Below, one piece after another: positions 34,040 to 41,921 of a DNA stretch of 64,000 nucleotides. The stretch covers positions 2,810,001 through 2,874,000 of the forward strand of contig NZ_OY776488.1 of NCBI RefSeq assembly GCF_963675635.1. Reading direction: 5' to 3'. Source of the DNA: an uncultured Pseudodesulfovibrio sp. GTDB taxonomy: Bacteria > Desulfobacterota > Desulfovibrionia > Desulfovibrionales > Desulfovibrionaceae. The notes below the pieces were generated by a model that did not search any database, had not been told where the DNA came from, and was given only the letters and a program-made list of their open reading frames with translations. A program made the position numbers and the translations under genes. Within the stretch, counting starts at the first letter, position 1. Each line of letters opens with the position of its first letter.

Positions 34040-35497
34040 TTACTTCATAACCCATTTCATCGGCTGTTTTGGGCGGTATATATATTTCAAATTCTTTTTT
34101 CTTAGAGAGCCAACCTCAAGTAAGCTATCTTCTAAATGCCCCCCTAACTCGGGATGTTTGCTCTTCAATTTTTCTATACTGCGGGCAGTAGCAGTCCGAA
34201 CATTATCAACAGCTTTGTTGATAGTGCTATTCGGCACGTCAGCTTCAAACTTCAACTTAAGAATATACCCATCAAACTTCTCAAGCAGATCTTCTGCTTT
34301 TTTAACCTCATCATGGTCCCCAGCTATTTGGGCCTCTTTCAGTTCTCTCTTAAGCTTTTCCCTTGAGCTTTGTAGCAATTTCTCTGATTCCTCGACTTCA
34401 CTTTTGCTAAATCTGTATGATTTGTCATACGAAACAGAATCCTTGCATACCTGTCTGACTGTTTGCATTATCTCCCAGTGAGACAACTCATCTTCTGAAC
34501 AGAGGATCGTTTGAATGAAATCCATCCCTTGATAGTCCTTTATCTGGTACTCCCTTCCCTTATAGTTGATATAGCAATATCCATTTTCCCGTTTGAAGAC
34601 ACCTTCTGGCTTTTGAAATGTTGGTTTCACGAGGTCTTGCTCATGAATTCCATTAACTACTTTCTCAGCATCATTTGCATTAAACATGAAATGGGAAAAG
34701 ATATGATACAGATAGGACTTCGCTGTGTCTTGCTGAGCGGAATATAGGTGGGGAACTTTATAATGCGAAAAGGCTAAATCAGCATGTAAAATGCTATGAA
34801 AAAATAGTTCTTCCAGAAGGATCTGTCCTTCAAACTCAGAGCCTTTAATCGCGTAATGGACCAATAAATCTCTCAGGTCGTCACGCATCCTTTTATCAAT
34901 CCCGCGACAGTACCTCCCTTCAAATTCTGCCGCTACAACTAATCCCGCATAGGCGTCATTGGTTATGGTTATAAGAGCTTCTTCAATCGATTCGGCAGCT
35001 CCTCTTTTCGTATACGGGTAGCGCAGAACGACAGACTTCCCTTCCGGTATTGCCGCAAGAGCCCGTGTTTTTCGCTTATGAAGTTCAAAAAATAAAACAG
35101 GTAAATCCATTAACAGTCCGTATTCAATACGACATTTTCCATATTGATCGTAGCCCCTAGGAGTTTTTTCCAACGCGACCTTTCCCTTAAGAGGGGAAGA
35201 GTACGATTGAGGTTGTCGTCTTTGGGGGGCAAGGGCCTGTAGTACCGGGCTTTTGGGGACCGGCCTTGGCATCTTGCTTCGAGGCACACATACTACAGGC
35301 TTACTTAGACAAGCTTCGATATACGAAAACCTAGGCTGCTCTGAATAACGACTCCTAAGTCCTCTGGCTCTCATATTGCTACTGCTGTTATATGCTTCGA
35401 TTTCTCCATTGAGAAATGCAGCAAGGAATTGCTTTACAACCCATTCAGATTCTTTCTGACTAATCTCACCCAAGGTAATTGTTTTATTTTCAGACAT
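34040..35497 (-). CDS. Uncharacterised 485-aa island protein
   Basis: No family assigned. Residues about 45-110 are basic and proline-rich, probably disordered. The middle (about 120-260) is a mixed domain with RIEYGLLMDLPVLFFELHKR. Residues about 355-400 form a charged helix (VEESEKLLQSSREKLKRELK). The C-terminal block (INKAVDNVRTATARSIEKLK, KHPELGGHLEDSL) resembles a short winged-helix-like tail shared by many otherwise unrelated bacterial proteins (pattern of basic helix, HPELGxHL, then G). It is divergent from the excisionase-like gene. Its AT-rich codon use fits island cargo. Role unknown. Confidence 0.6.
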   Translation of the reverse strand: MSENKTITLGEISQKESEWVVKQFLAAFLNGEIEAYNSSSNMRARGLRSRYSEQPRFSYIEACLSKPVVCVPRSKMPRPVPKSPVLQALAPQRRQPQSYSSPLKGKVALEKTPRGYDQYGKCRIEYGLLMDLPVLFFELHKRKTRALAAIPEGKSVVLRYPYTKRGAAESIEEALITITNDAYAGLVVAAEFEGRYCRGIDKRMRDDLRDLLVHYAIKGSEFEGQILLEELFFHSILHADLAFSHYKVPHLYSAQQDTAKSYLYHIFSHFMFNANDAEKVVNGIHEQDLVKPTFQKPEGVFKRENGYCYINYKGREYQIKDYQGMDFIQTILCSEDELSHWEIMQTVRQVCKDSVSYDKSYRFSKSEVEESEKLLQSSREKLKRELKEAQIAGDHDEVKKAEDLLEKFDGYILKLKFEADVPNSTINKAVDNVRTATARSIEKLKSKHPELGGHLEDSLLEVGSLRKKNLKYIYRPKQPMKWVMK

Positions 35498-35605
35498 TTA
35501 CGATCTCTTTTTGAAAAATATGAGCTTCCCGGACTGTTTTGTCGCCGCAGGACACAAGCTGTCAGCCTTATCTAGGTAAAAGTATTCAACCACAAGAGAA
35601 GGCTA

Positions 35606-35965
35606 ATGACATTCGATATTTTGAGTCAAGAACTAGGAAAGCGACTCTCGACCAAAGAGGCCGCAAGCTTCCTGGGTCTTGATAAAGAAACGGTGCGAAA
35701 GCACTTTGAAAAGCTCGGTGGAATTCAGCCCACAGGCCCTAAAGGGCGTATCCTATTCTTTGAAAGAAATGTGGTTGATGCTCTAAGGAGGAACTATGGC
35801 CTCAAAGATCAAGAGGAATGGACGAACTCGTTGGAAAGGGAGGGTTCAGAAGCAAGGAGAAATCAAAACGAAGCTGTTCGACACAAAAACAGAGGCTCTC
35901 GCTTGGGAAACCAAACAAAGAAAGGCGGATTGGTCGAAGACAGACACGATATATTCCCTGGGTGA
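35606..35965 (+). CDS. Excisionase-like HTH protein
   Basis: The first 70 residues form a MerR/AlpA-like winged HTH (RLSTKEAASFLGLDKETVRK, then GPKGRILFFERNVVDALRR), the size and type of recombination directionality factors. The ATG follows GAGAAGG. The last 57 residues are read from DNA that also encodes the integrase start and look unstructured, so the functional part is probably the N-terminus. The overlap couples it to the integrase. A role in excision or transcription control is inferred from position. Confidence 0.6.
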   Translation: MTFDILSQELGKRLSTKEAASFLGLDKETVRKHFEKLGGIQPTGPKGRILFFERNVVDALRRNYGLKDQEEWTNSLEREGSEARRNQNEAVRHKNRGSRLGNQTKKGGLVEDRHDIFPG

Positions 35966-36890
35966 ATGGGCTCAGGACTATATGGATTATGGCCGTAAGT
36001 ATTCCGCTAAAACCTACGGAGAAAAGAAGAAAACATTCAAGGAGTTCTTTGCAGTAAAGAACGACAAAGGAAGGCCTGTGATTGACCCCGCTGCTTTGGT
36101 GGAAACACTCACTCCAGGCAAAGTTCTGAACGTGCTTCAAGCTCAGTTTGAAGCCAGATCGGGCTATGCAGCCAATAAGGATAGAAAGAACCTGGTGGCG
36201 GCTTGGAATTGGGGGATACGCTACCGCGCCATGCCTCAGCCTAACCCCTGTCTTGTAGACAAATTCCCTGAGGTAAGAACTCCTCGTTATGTCCCGCCTG
36301 AAGAGGACTTCTGGAAGGTCTACAACCTGACTTCCGGGCAAGATAAAGTGATGCTCTCAGTGTTCCTTTATCTAGGCGCAAGGAGAGGGGAGGTCTTCCG
36401 GCTTGCTTGGGAAGACATTGATTTCGTTGCTAATCGAATTCGGCTATCCACTCGAAAGAGGCAAGCAGGATCACTTGAGTACGATTGGCTCCCCATGACT
36501 GACGAGTTGAAAAATCAACTCCTTTGGTGGTGGGAGAGTCGTAAATTCAAGGACAGTGAGTACGTCTTCGTATGTGAGGAAGGTTACGAGTTCTGCCGGG
36601 ACCATTACGGCAAACCGTTTCAGTACCGCCAGCAGTTTATGAAAAAACTGTGCAAAATTGCAAAGGTCAAACCGTTCGGCTTTCATGGTATCAGGCATCT
36701 TACAGCTTCCATCCTTTTTAGGCTCGGTCATCCTGTAAGTGTCATTCAGGCGATCCTGCGCCACAAGAGCGCAAGCACGACCGAGAGGTATCTGAAAACC
36801 TTGGGACTTGAAGAGACACGATCCGCTTTGGAGTCTTTAAGCGGAAGAGGGGGGAAAGTGATCAAAATGAAAACCGCCCAAAGCAAATAG
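35796..36890 (+). CDS. int: Tyrosine-type integrase of the island
   Basis: A 364-aa phage-type recombinase expected to integrate and excise the island at tRNA-Glu. The catalytic set is complete: Arg196 (LGARRGE), His297-x-x-Arg300 (HGIRH), His323 (LRHKS) and Tyr332 (TTERYL). The N-terminal part (1-60) looks like an arm-binding domain and residues 50-150 like the SAM-like core-binding domain. The ATG follows a near-ideal AAGGAGG. It lies 100 bases from attR, the expected place, with a terminator and arm-like repeats between them. Confidence 0.95.
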   Translation: MASKIKRNGRTRWKGRVQKQGEIKTKLFDTKTEALAWETKQRKADWSKTDTIYSLGEWAQDYMDYGRKYSAKTYGEKKKTFKEFFAVKNDKGRPVIDPAALVETLTPGKVLNVLQAQFEARSGYAANKDRKNLVAAWNWGIRYRAMPQPNPCLVDKFPEVRTPRYVPPEEDFWKVYNLTSGQDKVMLSVFLYLGARRGEVFRLAWEDIDFVANRIRLSTRKRQAGSLEYDWLPMTDELKNQLLWWWESRKFKDSEYVFVCEEGYEFCRDHYGKPFQYRQQFMKKLCKIAKVKPFGFHGIRHLTASILFRLGHPVSVIQAILRHKSASTTERYLKTLGLEETRSALESLSGRGGKVIKMKTAQSK

Positions 36891-36903
36891 CTAAGGGCGG
36901 TTT
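36871..36903 (+). terminator. Terminator of the integrase gene
   Basis: AAACCGCCC pairs with GGGCGGTTT over nine bases, overlapping the last integrase codons. It keeps integrase transcripts from running antisense into tRNA-Glu. Confidence 0.75.
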
Positions 36904-36913
36904 AAATATGAAA

Positions 36914-36952
36914 GTCAGAACAAACCGTTTCCGAAACCGTTCCCGTTCTGAC
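36914..36952. promoter_or_regulatory. Right-end direct repeats inside an inverted repeat, probable integrase arm sites
   Basis: Two tandem copies of AAACCGTTYCCG (36922, 36934) are framed by an 8-bp inverted repeat (GTCAGAAC at 36914, GTTCTGAC at 36945). The direct repeat also occurs three times at the left end of the island. Confidence 0.6.
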
Positions 36953-36990
36953 ACGGCAGAAACTAATGTGCTCTAACCGCTTGATTTCAA

Positions 36991-37034
36991 TGGCGTCCCC
37001 AAGGGGGTTTGAACCCCTGTTGCCGGCGTGAGAG
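36991..37034. repeat. attR, 44-bp direct repeat inside tRNA-Glu
   Basis: Identical over 44 bases to 9647-9690. It covers the CCA end, T-arm and anticodon-stem region of tRNA-Glu, and identity ends in the anticodon loop. Confidence 0.93.
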
Positions 37035-37066
37035 GCCGGAGTCCTAGGCCACTAGACGATGGGGAC
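36991..37066 (-). tRNA. tRNA-Glu (CTC anticodon)
   Basis: A 76-base cloverleaf with encoded CCA. The 7-bp acceptor stem (GTCCCCA with TGGGGAC), D-arm, anticodon stem CCGGC/GCCGG with loop CTCTCAC (anticodon CTC) and T-arm GGGTTCAAACC all form. It is the integration target of the island; the 3' half seen here was supplied by the element. It lies 4 bases downstream of tRNA-Lys in the same transcript. Confidence 0.96.
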
Positions 37067-37070
37067 GGAA

Positions 37071-37146
37071 TGGTGGGTCGTACTGGGCTCGAACCAGTGA
37101 CTCTCTGCTTAAAAGGCAGATACTCTACCTACTGAGTTAACGACCC
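37071..37146 (-). tRNA. tRNA-Lys (TTT anticodon)
   Basis: A 76-base cloverleaf with encoded CCA: acceptor GGGTCGT/ACGACCC, anticodon stem TCTGC/GCAGA with loop CTTTTAA (anticodon TTT), and T-arm with GGTTCGAGCC. It is the first gene of a tRNA-Lys/tRNA-Glu unit. Confidence 0.96.
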
Positions 37147-37163
37147 GTGTTCCAAGGATGGTA

Positions 37164-37192
37164 TCTCTATCCATTTGGTTTTCAAGTGTCAA
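37164..37192 (-). promoter_or_regulatory. Promoter of the tRNA-Lys/tRNA-Glu unit
   Basis: On the minus strand a consensus TTGACA (37192-37187) is followed by 17 bases and TAGAGA (37169-37164), 18 bases before the tRNA-Lys 5' end. Confidence 0.65.
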
Positions 37193-37270
37193 GTTTATTT
37201 TAAAAAAGAGTTGCTTTGAAAAACTAAAAATTTGTAACCTGCTGAGATTGCGGTCGAAAAAAAATATTGC

Positions 37271-37298
37271 TTGCAAAAAAAATCTGACATGGTATAGT
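37271..37298 (+). promoter_or_regulatory. Promoter of the PaaK-like gene
   Basis: TTGCAA at 37271 and TATAGT at 37293 are separated by 16 bases, about 50 bases upstream of the start codon. The sequence between is an A-tract. Confidence 0.55.
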
Positions 37299-37347
37299 CC
37301 CGCTCCCTGATAGATATAGGAAATCATCCAGTCTAAGGAGTATACAT

Positions 37348-38613
37348 ATGACCAGAAAGGATCGCACCGAGGGTATTTATTCCCGCCGTGAGGTACTCGA
37401 CGAATCGGAACGCAGGCAGTATTATCAGCTTCAGCTCAAGGAGCTGCTTTCATATGCCTATCGTTATTCCGAGGACGTCAAGAAACGTTTTGATCGCGCG
37501 CAGTTCAATGTGGACAAGTTTCGCGTGCTCAACGACATCAAGCATATCCCCATCATCAAGAAAAAAGAGCTGATCTTCCTCCAGTCCATGGGGCCCCGTC
37601 TCGGCGGGCTGCTGACCAAGGATCTGGGCGAATTGCAGCGCGTATTCCTGTCTCCCGGTCCGATCTTCGATCCCGAGGACCGTTCCGAGGACTACTGGGG
37701 TTGGACCGAGGGCTTTTACGCCGCCGGTTTCCGTTCCGGTGACCTGGCCCAGATCACTTTCAACTATCATCTGGCTCCTGCCGGTCTCATGTTCGAAGAA
37801 CCGCTTCGCAACCTGGCCTGCGCCGTGGTGCCCGCCGGTCCCGGCAACACCAATTCCCAGATCGAGATTATGCAGAAGTTGCGTGTTACCGGCTATGTCG
37901 GCACTCCCAGCTATCTCATGCACCTGGCCCAGAAGGCCGAGGAAATGGGCCTTTCCCTGCGTAAGGATCTCTTCCTCGAAGTCGCTTTTGTCACTGGCGA
38001 AAAATTCTCCGAGAAGATGCGCTCCACCCTTGAGAAGAAATTCGACTGCATCATGCGTCAGGGCTACGGCACCGCAGACGTCGGTTGTATCGGTTACGAA
38101 TGCTTTCACAAGAACGGTCTGCATCTTTCCAACCGCGCATTTGTCGAAATCTGTCATCCTGACACAGGTATCCCGCTCAAGGATGGCGAGGTCGGCGAAA
38201 TCGTCGTGACCGCGTTCAACCGTACTTATCCGCTCATCCGACTCGCTACCGGCGATCTCGGATACCTGGACCGCTCCCCATGTGGCTGTGGCCGTACCAG
38301 CCCCCGTCTCGGTGGTATCGTCGGTCGAGTGGACACTACTGCCCGTATCAAGGGCATGTTCGTGTACCCGCATCAGGTCGAGCAGGTCATGGCCCGCTTT
38401 GAAGAGGTCAAGCGCTGGCAGATCGAAGTCACCAACCCCGGTGGCATTGATGAGATGATCCTTTCCATTGAAGCAGGTCAGTTCAATCAGGAAGACGAAC
38501 TGCTCCACCTGTTCCGTGAAAAGATCAAGCTGCGCCCGATCCTCAAGGTGCTCGCACCCGGAACCCTGCCTCCGCAGATCCGACCCATCGAAGACAAGCG
38601 CACCTGGGACTAG
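37348..38613 (+). CDS. Phenylacetate-CoA ligase family AMP-forming enzyme
   Basis: A 421-aa adenylate-forming enzyme of the PaaK group, which activates aryl or other carboxylic acids to CoA thioesters in the cytoplasm. Visible are the substrate-side block GWTEGFYAAGFRSGDLAQIT, the adenylate motif QGYGTADVGCIGYE (near residue 240), TGDLGYLDRSPCGCGRTSP with its conserved cysteine cluster, and a C-terminal AMP-binding domain. Some PaaK-like genes near indolepyruvate or archaeal-type loci act on arylacetates, but no such neighbours are here. The ATG follows TAAGGAG. It is monocistronic with its own promoter and terminator. Substrate uncertain. Confidence 0.88.
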   Translation: MTRKDRTEGIYSRREVLDESERRQYYQLQLKELLSYAYRYSEDVKKRFDRAQFNVDKFRVLNDIKHIPIIKKKELIFLQSMGPRLGGLLTKDLGELQRVFLSPGPIFDPEDRSEDYWGWTEGFYAAGFRSGDLAQITFNYHLAPAGLMFEEPLRNLACAVVPAGPGNTNSQIEIMQKLRVTGYVGTPSYLMHLAQKAEEMGLSLRKDLFLEVAFVTGEKFSEKMRSTLEKKFDCIMRQGYGTADVGCIGYECFHKNGLHLSNRAFVEICHPDTGIPLKDGEVGEIVVTAFNRTYPLIRLATGDLGYLDRSPCGCGRTSPRLGGIVGRVDTTARIKGMFVYPHQVEQVMARFEEVKRWQIEVTNPGGIDEMILSIEAGQFNQEDELLHLFREKIKLRPILKVLAPGTLPPQIRPIEDKRTWD

Positions 38614-38639
38614 GCTGCGTCGAGTTTATATCAGTATGC

Positions 38640-38672
38640 ACCCGCATCGGCTTATGTCGATGCGGGTTTTTT
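38640..38672 (+). terminator. Terminator of the PaaK-like gene
   Basis: ACCCGCATCG pairs with CGATGCGGGT around an eight-base loop and is followed by six T. Confidence 0.9.
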
Positions 38673-38784
38673 GCTTCGAATCGTCCTCCCATCTCATCTC
38701 TCGAATGCCACGAACCAATAGGTTTTGTTTTGCAGGTTGTGCTGAATAGTGCATTTGGTTGCGGGGATATTTGTGGGAATGTAT

Positions 38785-39510
38785 ATGATGGTGATGAAAT
38801 ATGTAGGCGTTGACGGATGCAAAGGGGGCTGGTTCGCAGTATGGGTCGTGGAGGATGTGTGGTCTTTCGGGCTGTACGAAACCTTTGACGTGCTGTGGGA
38901 TGAACATTCGGATGCCGACGTCGTGTTAGTGGATATTCCTGTCGGGCTGCCTGAAGCCGGAACCCGTCTGGCTGATGTGCTGGTTCGCAAAAAACTGGGT
39001 AAACGGAAAAACAGTATTTTCAATACGCCTGTTCGCGCAGCTGTATACGCGCAGTCAAAACGCGAGGCTAAATCGATAAATCAGAAACTTTCCGGTAAGT
39101 CTTTATCTGAACAATCATTAGGTATTGCAAAAAAGATTATGGAAGTTGATAGGGTATTGCAAGAGCATGTCGAGGCACGCTGCTCGGTTCATGAGTCACA
39201 CCCTGAGCTGTGCTTCTCAACGCTTTTCGGGGAGCCGTTGCCGTTTCCCAAGAGGGATGTGCTGGGTGTGGTGGATCGATTTGATTTGTTGGCGGAAAAG
39301 GTGTCTGATCTGCGGCAGATCATTAAGGCTATCCGCTTGAAATATAAGGTGAGCCAGGTCGCCGGAGATGATATTCTCGATGCCTGTGTGCTGACTGTTA
39401 CGGCCTGGAAGGGGGAAGGACGATTACTCTCGATACCTGATTCTCCTGAAATTGATGCCACGGGGTTGCCTATGGCAATTTGGTTCTACGATTTTCAAGA
39501 CCGACCATGA
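38785..39510 (+). CDS. DUF429 family protein (predicted RNase H-fold nuclease)
   Basis: A 241-aa protein of DUF429. The family start is KYVGVDGCKGGWFAVW with the acidic residue of an RNase H-like fold; VLVDIPVGLPE carries a second acid, and ESHPELCFSTLFGEPLP and GDDILDACVLTVTAW carry the third and fourth. Together they suggest a metal-dependent nuclease-like core, though activity is not established for the family. An ATG at 38785 follows GGGA; the next in-frame ATG at 38794 is also possible. It is followed within 6 bases by the ChaN-like gene. Confidence 0.82.
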   Translation: MMVMKYVGVDGCKGGWFAVWVVEDVWSFGLYETFDVLWDEHSDADVVLVDIPVGLPEAGTRLADVLVRKKLGKRKNSIFNTPVRAAVYAQSKREAKSINQKLSGKSLSEQSLGIAKKIMEVDRVLQEHVEARCSVHESHPELCFSTLFGEPLPFPKRDVLGVVDRFDLLAEKVSDLRQIIKAIRLKYKVSQVAGDDILDACVLTVTAWKGEGRLLSIPDSPEIDATGLPMAIWFYDFQDRP

Positions 39511-39516
39511 GGGAAA

Positions 39517-40758
39517 ATGATGCAATGCGCTGTGAGTAATGTATGGAACCGCAACCTGGTGTTGTTCGTGCTCTTGAGTGTGCTTTTGACTATGGGGGCG
39601 TGTGTGAAAAAGGCTGTTGAACCCTTGCCGGTTGATCCGCTGAAGGTGACATTCCTTCCGCAGAAAGGCGAATTTATCTCCAAATATGGTGATCAAATAC
39701 CTTTTGACGAGATCATAACGTTGGCAGGTGGTTATGATTATGTTCTCGTCGGTGAAGGGCATCGAAACATATGGGACCACAATGTTCAGCAACGCATCTT
39801 GGCCGAACTTTCCGAGTCGGGAGAGGGGCTTTCCCTTGGCCTGGAAATGGTGGCTGTGGACATGCAGCAGGTGCTTGATGATTTCGGGCAGGGACAGATA
39901 GAATTGGATGATTTGGCCGAAGAACTGCAATGGTCTGCAAAATGGGGATACCCGTTTCCTCTGTTTCGGAACCATTTCGAATTGGCGCGGCGTAACAGTG
40001 TGCCTGTGGTCGGGTTGAATGTCCCCACCTTCGTGACGAAGAAGATATCCAAAGAGGGCATTGAAGCCCTTTCCGATGAAGAAAAGATGTTTTTACCACA
40101 AGAGATTGTGCCGCCGTCCACTGATCAGAGGATAGTACTTGATGATATTTTTGGACAGCATGAATCCAAGGACAGTGAGGATGCAGTGCAGCGGGAACGT
40201 TTCCATCTGATTCAGTCCATATGGGATTCTAAGATGGCGGAAGAAGCCGTCAGGGTGCGTTATAAGTATGATTGGCCTGTGCTCATCATTGCCGGAGCCG
40301 GTCATGTGGAGCAGGCATGGGGTATTGCCAAACGTATCAGACAGTTTGATCCGGGGGCGCGCATCTTGTCCGTCATGCCTTGGCGCGGTGGAGATTTCGA
40401 CCCTGAGTCCGGTGATGTATTCTTCTATTCTCCAGACAGTTATCAATCAAAAATGGGTGCGTTGCTGACATCTGTCGGGACGGGGGGGCTTCTTGTGGAG
40501 TCGGTACAGCGTGAGTCGCGTGCTGCCCAGGCTGGTTTGCGTCCTGGTGACGTGCTTGTTGAGGCGTCGGGTGTCCCCTTGGAGCACCTGTTCAGCCTGC
40601 ATGTTGCGGGGTCCAAGGTGCATGAGGCCGGAGAAGAACTTGTCTTCATGGTTCGGCGTGGGGACCAAGTGTTTAGCGCCAATGTGGGCAAGCTTGGTGC
40701 TCCAAAATCTGTGAAAAAAGATATGACATCCGAGGCGGATGAGAGTGGAGAAGAATGA
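39517..40758 (+). CDS. ChaN-family lipoprotein with C-terminal PDZ domain
   Basis: A 413-aa predicted lipoprotein: hydrophobic signal at residues about 13-28 with lipobox LLTMGAC. Residues about 55-290 form a ChaN (haem-binding uptake Tiki/EreA-like) domain with YDYVLVGEGHRNIWDH and IIAGAGHVEQAWG. Residues about 310-390 form a PDZ domain (SRAAQAGLRPGDVLVEASGV). Homologues bind haem or act as metalloprotease-like proteins in the envelope. The next gene overlaps its stop by four bases, so the pair is an operon. Exact role unknown. Confidence 0.85.
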   Translation: MMQCAVSNVWNRNLVLFVLLSVLLTMGACVKKAVEPLPVDPLKVTFLPQKGEFISKYGDQIPFDEIITLAGGYDYVLVGEGHRNIWDHNVQQRILAELSESGEGLSLGLEMVAVDMQQVLDDFGQGQIELDDLAEELQWSAKWGYPFPLFRNHFELARRNSVPVVGLNVPTFVTKKISKEGIEALSDEEKMFLPQEIVPPSTDQRIVLDDIFGQHESKDSEDAVQRERFHLIQSIWDSKMAEEAVRVRYKYDWPVLIIAGAGHVEQAWGIAKRIRQFDPGARILSVMPWRGGDFDPESGDVFFYSPDSYQSKMGALLTSVGTGGLLVESVQRESRAAQAGLRPGDVLVEASGVPLEHLFSLHVAGSKVHEAGEELVFMVRRGDQVFSANVGKLGAPKSVKKDMTSEADESGEE

Positions 40759-41246
40759 TGTATCGAGTTTTTGCTGTTTTATTGATTGTTCTGTGGACCC
40801 CGTTGGCAGCGTTTGGTGGTGACTTGTCCGATCTCTTCCCGGCAAAGGCTGGTTCCATGGATCGGGTGCAGCTCGTTATTGGTGAGCAGGCACAGGCGGA
40901 AGTGGACCAGTTGCATGGCAAGGCTCTGACAGCCGAGGCCAGTGCCATCGGTCGGTATTCCCGTCCAGGGGATCAGGGCAAGGTCCGTCCGGCCGAAGTG
41001 TGGGTGTCGCGTGTGTCATCGGAAAAGGAAGCGCGTCGGCAGGTTGGTGTCATGGTGCATAAAATGTATGACAATCCGAAATCACCATTCAAAAACCCGA
41101 AAAGATTGGATAAAAACAACATTTCAGTCTACCGGTTCACCGGCATGGGGCAGGTTCATCTGATCTGGTATGTCGGTGATCTGGCCTATTGGATCAGTGC
41201 GCAGCCATCAGATGAAGCAGGCCTGCTCGATGTTTTTTGCAGATGA
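40755..41246 (+). CDS. Hypothetical exported protein (163 aa)
   Basis: Not recognised. It has a signal peptide (residues 1-21, VFAVLLIVLWTPLAAFGG) and a small mixed domain with EASAIGRYSRPGDQGKV and ISVYRFTGMGQVHLIWYVGD. Probably periplasmic. It overlaps the ChaN-like gene by four bases and probably serves the same envelope function. Confidence 0.7.
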   Translation: MMYRVFAVLLIVLWTPLAAFGGDLSDLFPAKAGSMDRVQLVIGEQAQAEVDQLHGKALTAEASAIGRYSRPGDQGKVRPAEVWVSRVSSEKEARRQVGVMVHKMYDNPKSPFKNPKRLDKNNISVYRFTGMGQVHLIWYVGDLAYWISAQPSDEAGLLDVFCR

Positions 41247-41318
41247 TGACCGGGTGGTTTGACAGAAATTGTACTCGTCACGTACTTTCGATCTATCCTT
41301 GAGATCCGTGGAGGGAGT

Positions 41319-41858
41319 ATGACCCGTTTCGCTTATGTTTTTGTTGTGGTTTTGATTGTCATGATGCTGGGTGTCTCTGCCCGTGCGGATGAACCGATTA
41401 TTTCCGAGGTTCGCGGGGGGGTCTATGCGCATGATATTTCGTTTTGGAGTTTCAATCGCGAGAGTGGGGCTGATATCAATGGAGAAATATTGTTTGTCTC
41501 TCCTTCTTATCTGGAGGCGATCTGGTCCCCTCGGCCTCACCTTGGTGCGACAGTCAACATGTCTGGAAACACTTCGCACGCCTATGGCGGCCTGACCTGG
41601 GAGTGGGGGCTGCTCGATGATTTCTTCATGGATGCCAATCTCGGATTGTCCGTCAACAACGGCAAGCGCGATACGGATGACCCTGATCGCAAATCTCTTG
41701 GCTCGCCTGTCCTGTTCAGGCTTGGTGCGGCCCTTGGGTATAATTTGACTGAAAAGGTCAATGTTTCCGTGCAGTATGAGCACATGTCCAATGCGTATAT
41801 CGCCAATGAAAATGAGGGAATGGACAACGTTGGCCTGCGTCTGGGATATAGGTTCTAG
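41319..41858 (+). CDS. PagL-like lipid A 3-O-deacylase (acyloxyacyl hydrolase)
   Basis: A 179-aa outer-membrane beta-barrel protein. It has a signal peptide (VVVLIVMMLGVSARA), alternating beta strands, the family motif EHMSNA near the end (catalytic His and Ser) and a terminal GLRLGYRF with C-terminal Phe. It removes the 3-linked acyl chain from lipid A. The ATG at 41319 follows GGAGGGAG; the longer frame from 41259 would hide the signal peptide. Length is typical of PagL. Confidence 0.88.
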   Translation: MTRFAYVFVVVLIVMMLGVSARADEPIISEVRGGVYAHDISFWSFNRESGADINGEILFVSPSYLEAIWSPRPHLGATVNMSGNTSHAYGGLTWEWGLLDDFFMDANLGLSVNNGKRDTDDPDRKSLGSPVLFRLGAALGYNLTEKVNVSVQYEHMSNAYIANENEGMDNVGLRLGYRF

Positions 41859-41921
41859 TCGACGTTCTCCCCTCGTTGGTTGCGCTTTTCACACCAGTAG
41901 TTTTCAGGTACTCAGCAAATT

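Larger units (their letters stand above)
9647..37034. mobile_element. Integrated genomic island in tRNA-Glu (defence island)
   Basis: About 27.4 kb bounded by exact 44-bp direct repeats, one of them inside the intact tRNA-Glu(CTC) gene. It encodes a tyrosine integrase at the tRNA-proximal end with an overlapping excisionase-like HTH gene, and a CP4-57-like DUF3987/YfjJ pair at the other end. The cargo is defence-related: type I restriction-modification, Abi_C, RhuM, a PD-(D/E)XK protein, viperin, a WYL-regulated operon and a MoxR/VWA module. No phage structural, terminase, relaxase or type IV secretion genes were seen, so mobility would depend on excision plus a helper. Confidence 0.93.

Noticed and set aside
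37450..38508. 352-aa open frame antisense to the PaaK-like gene
   Set aside because: The opposite strand encodes a complete ligase with promoter and terminator; the antisense product is low-complexity and unrecognisable.
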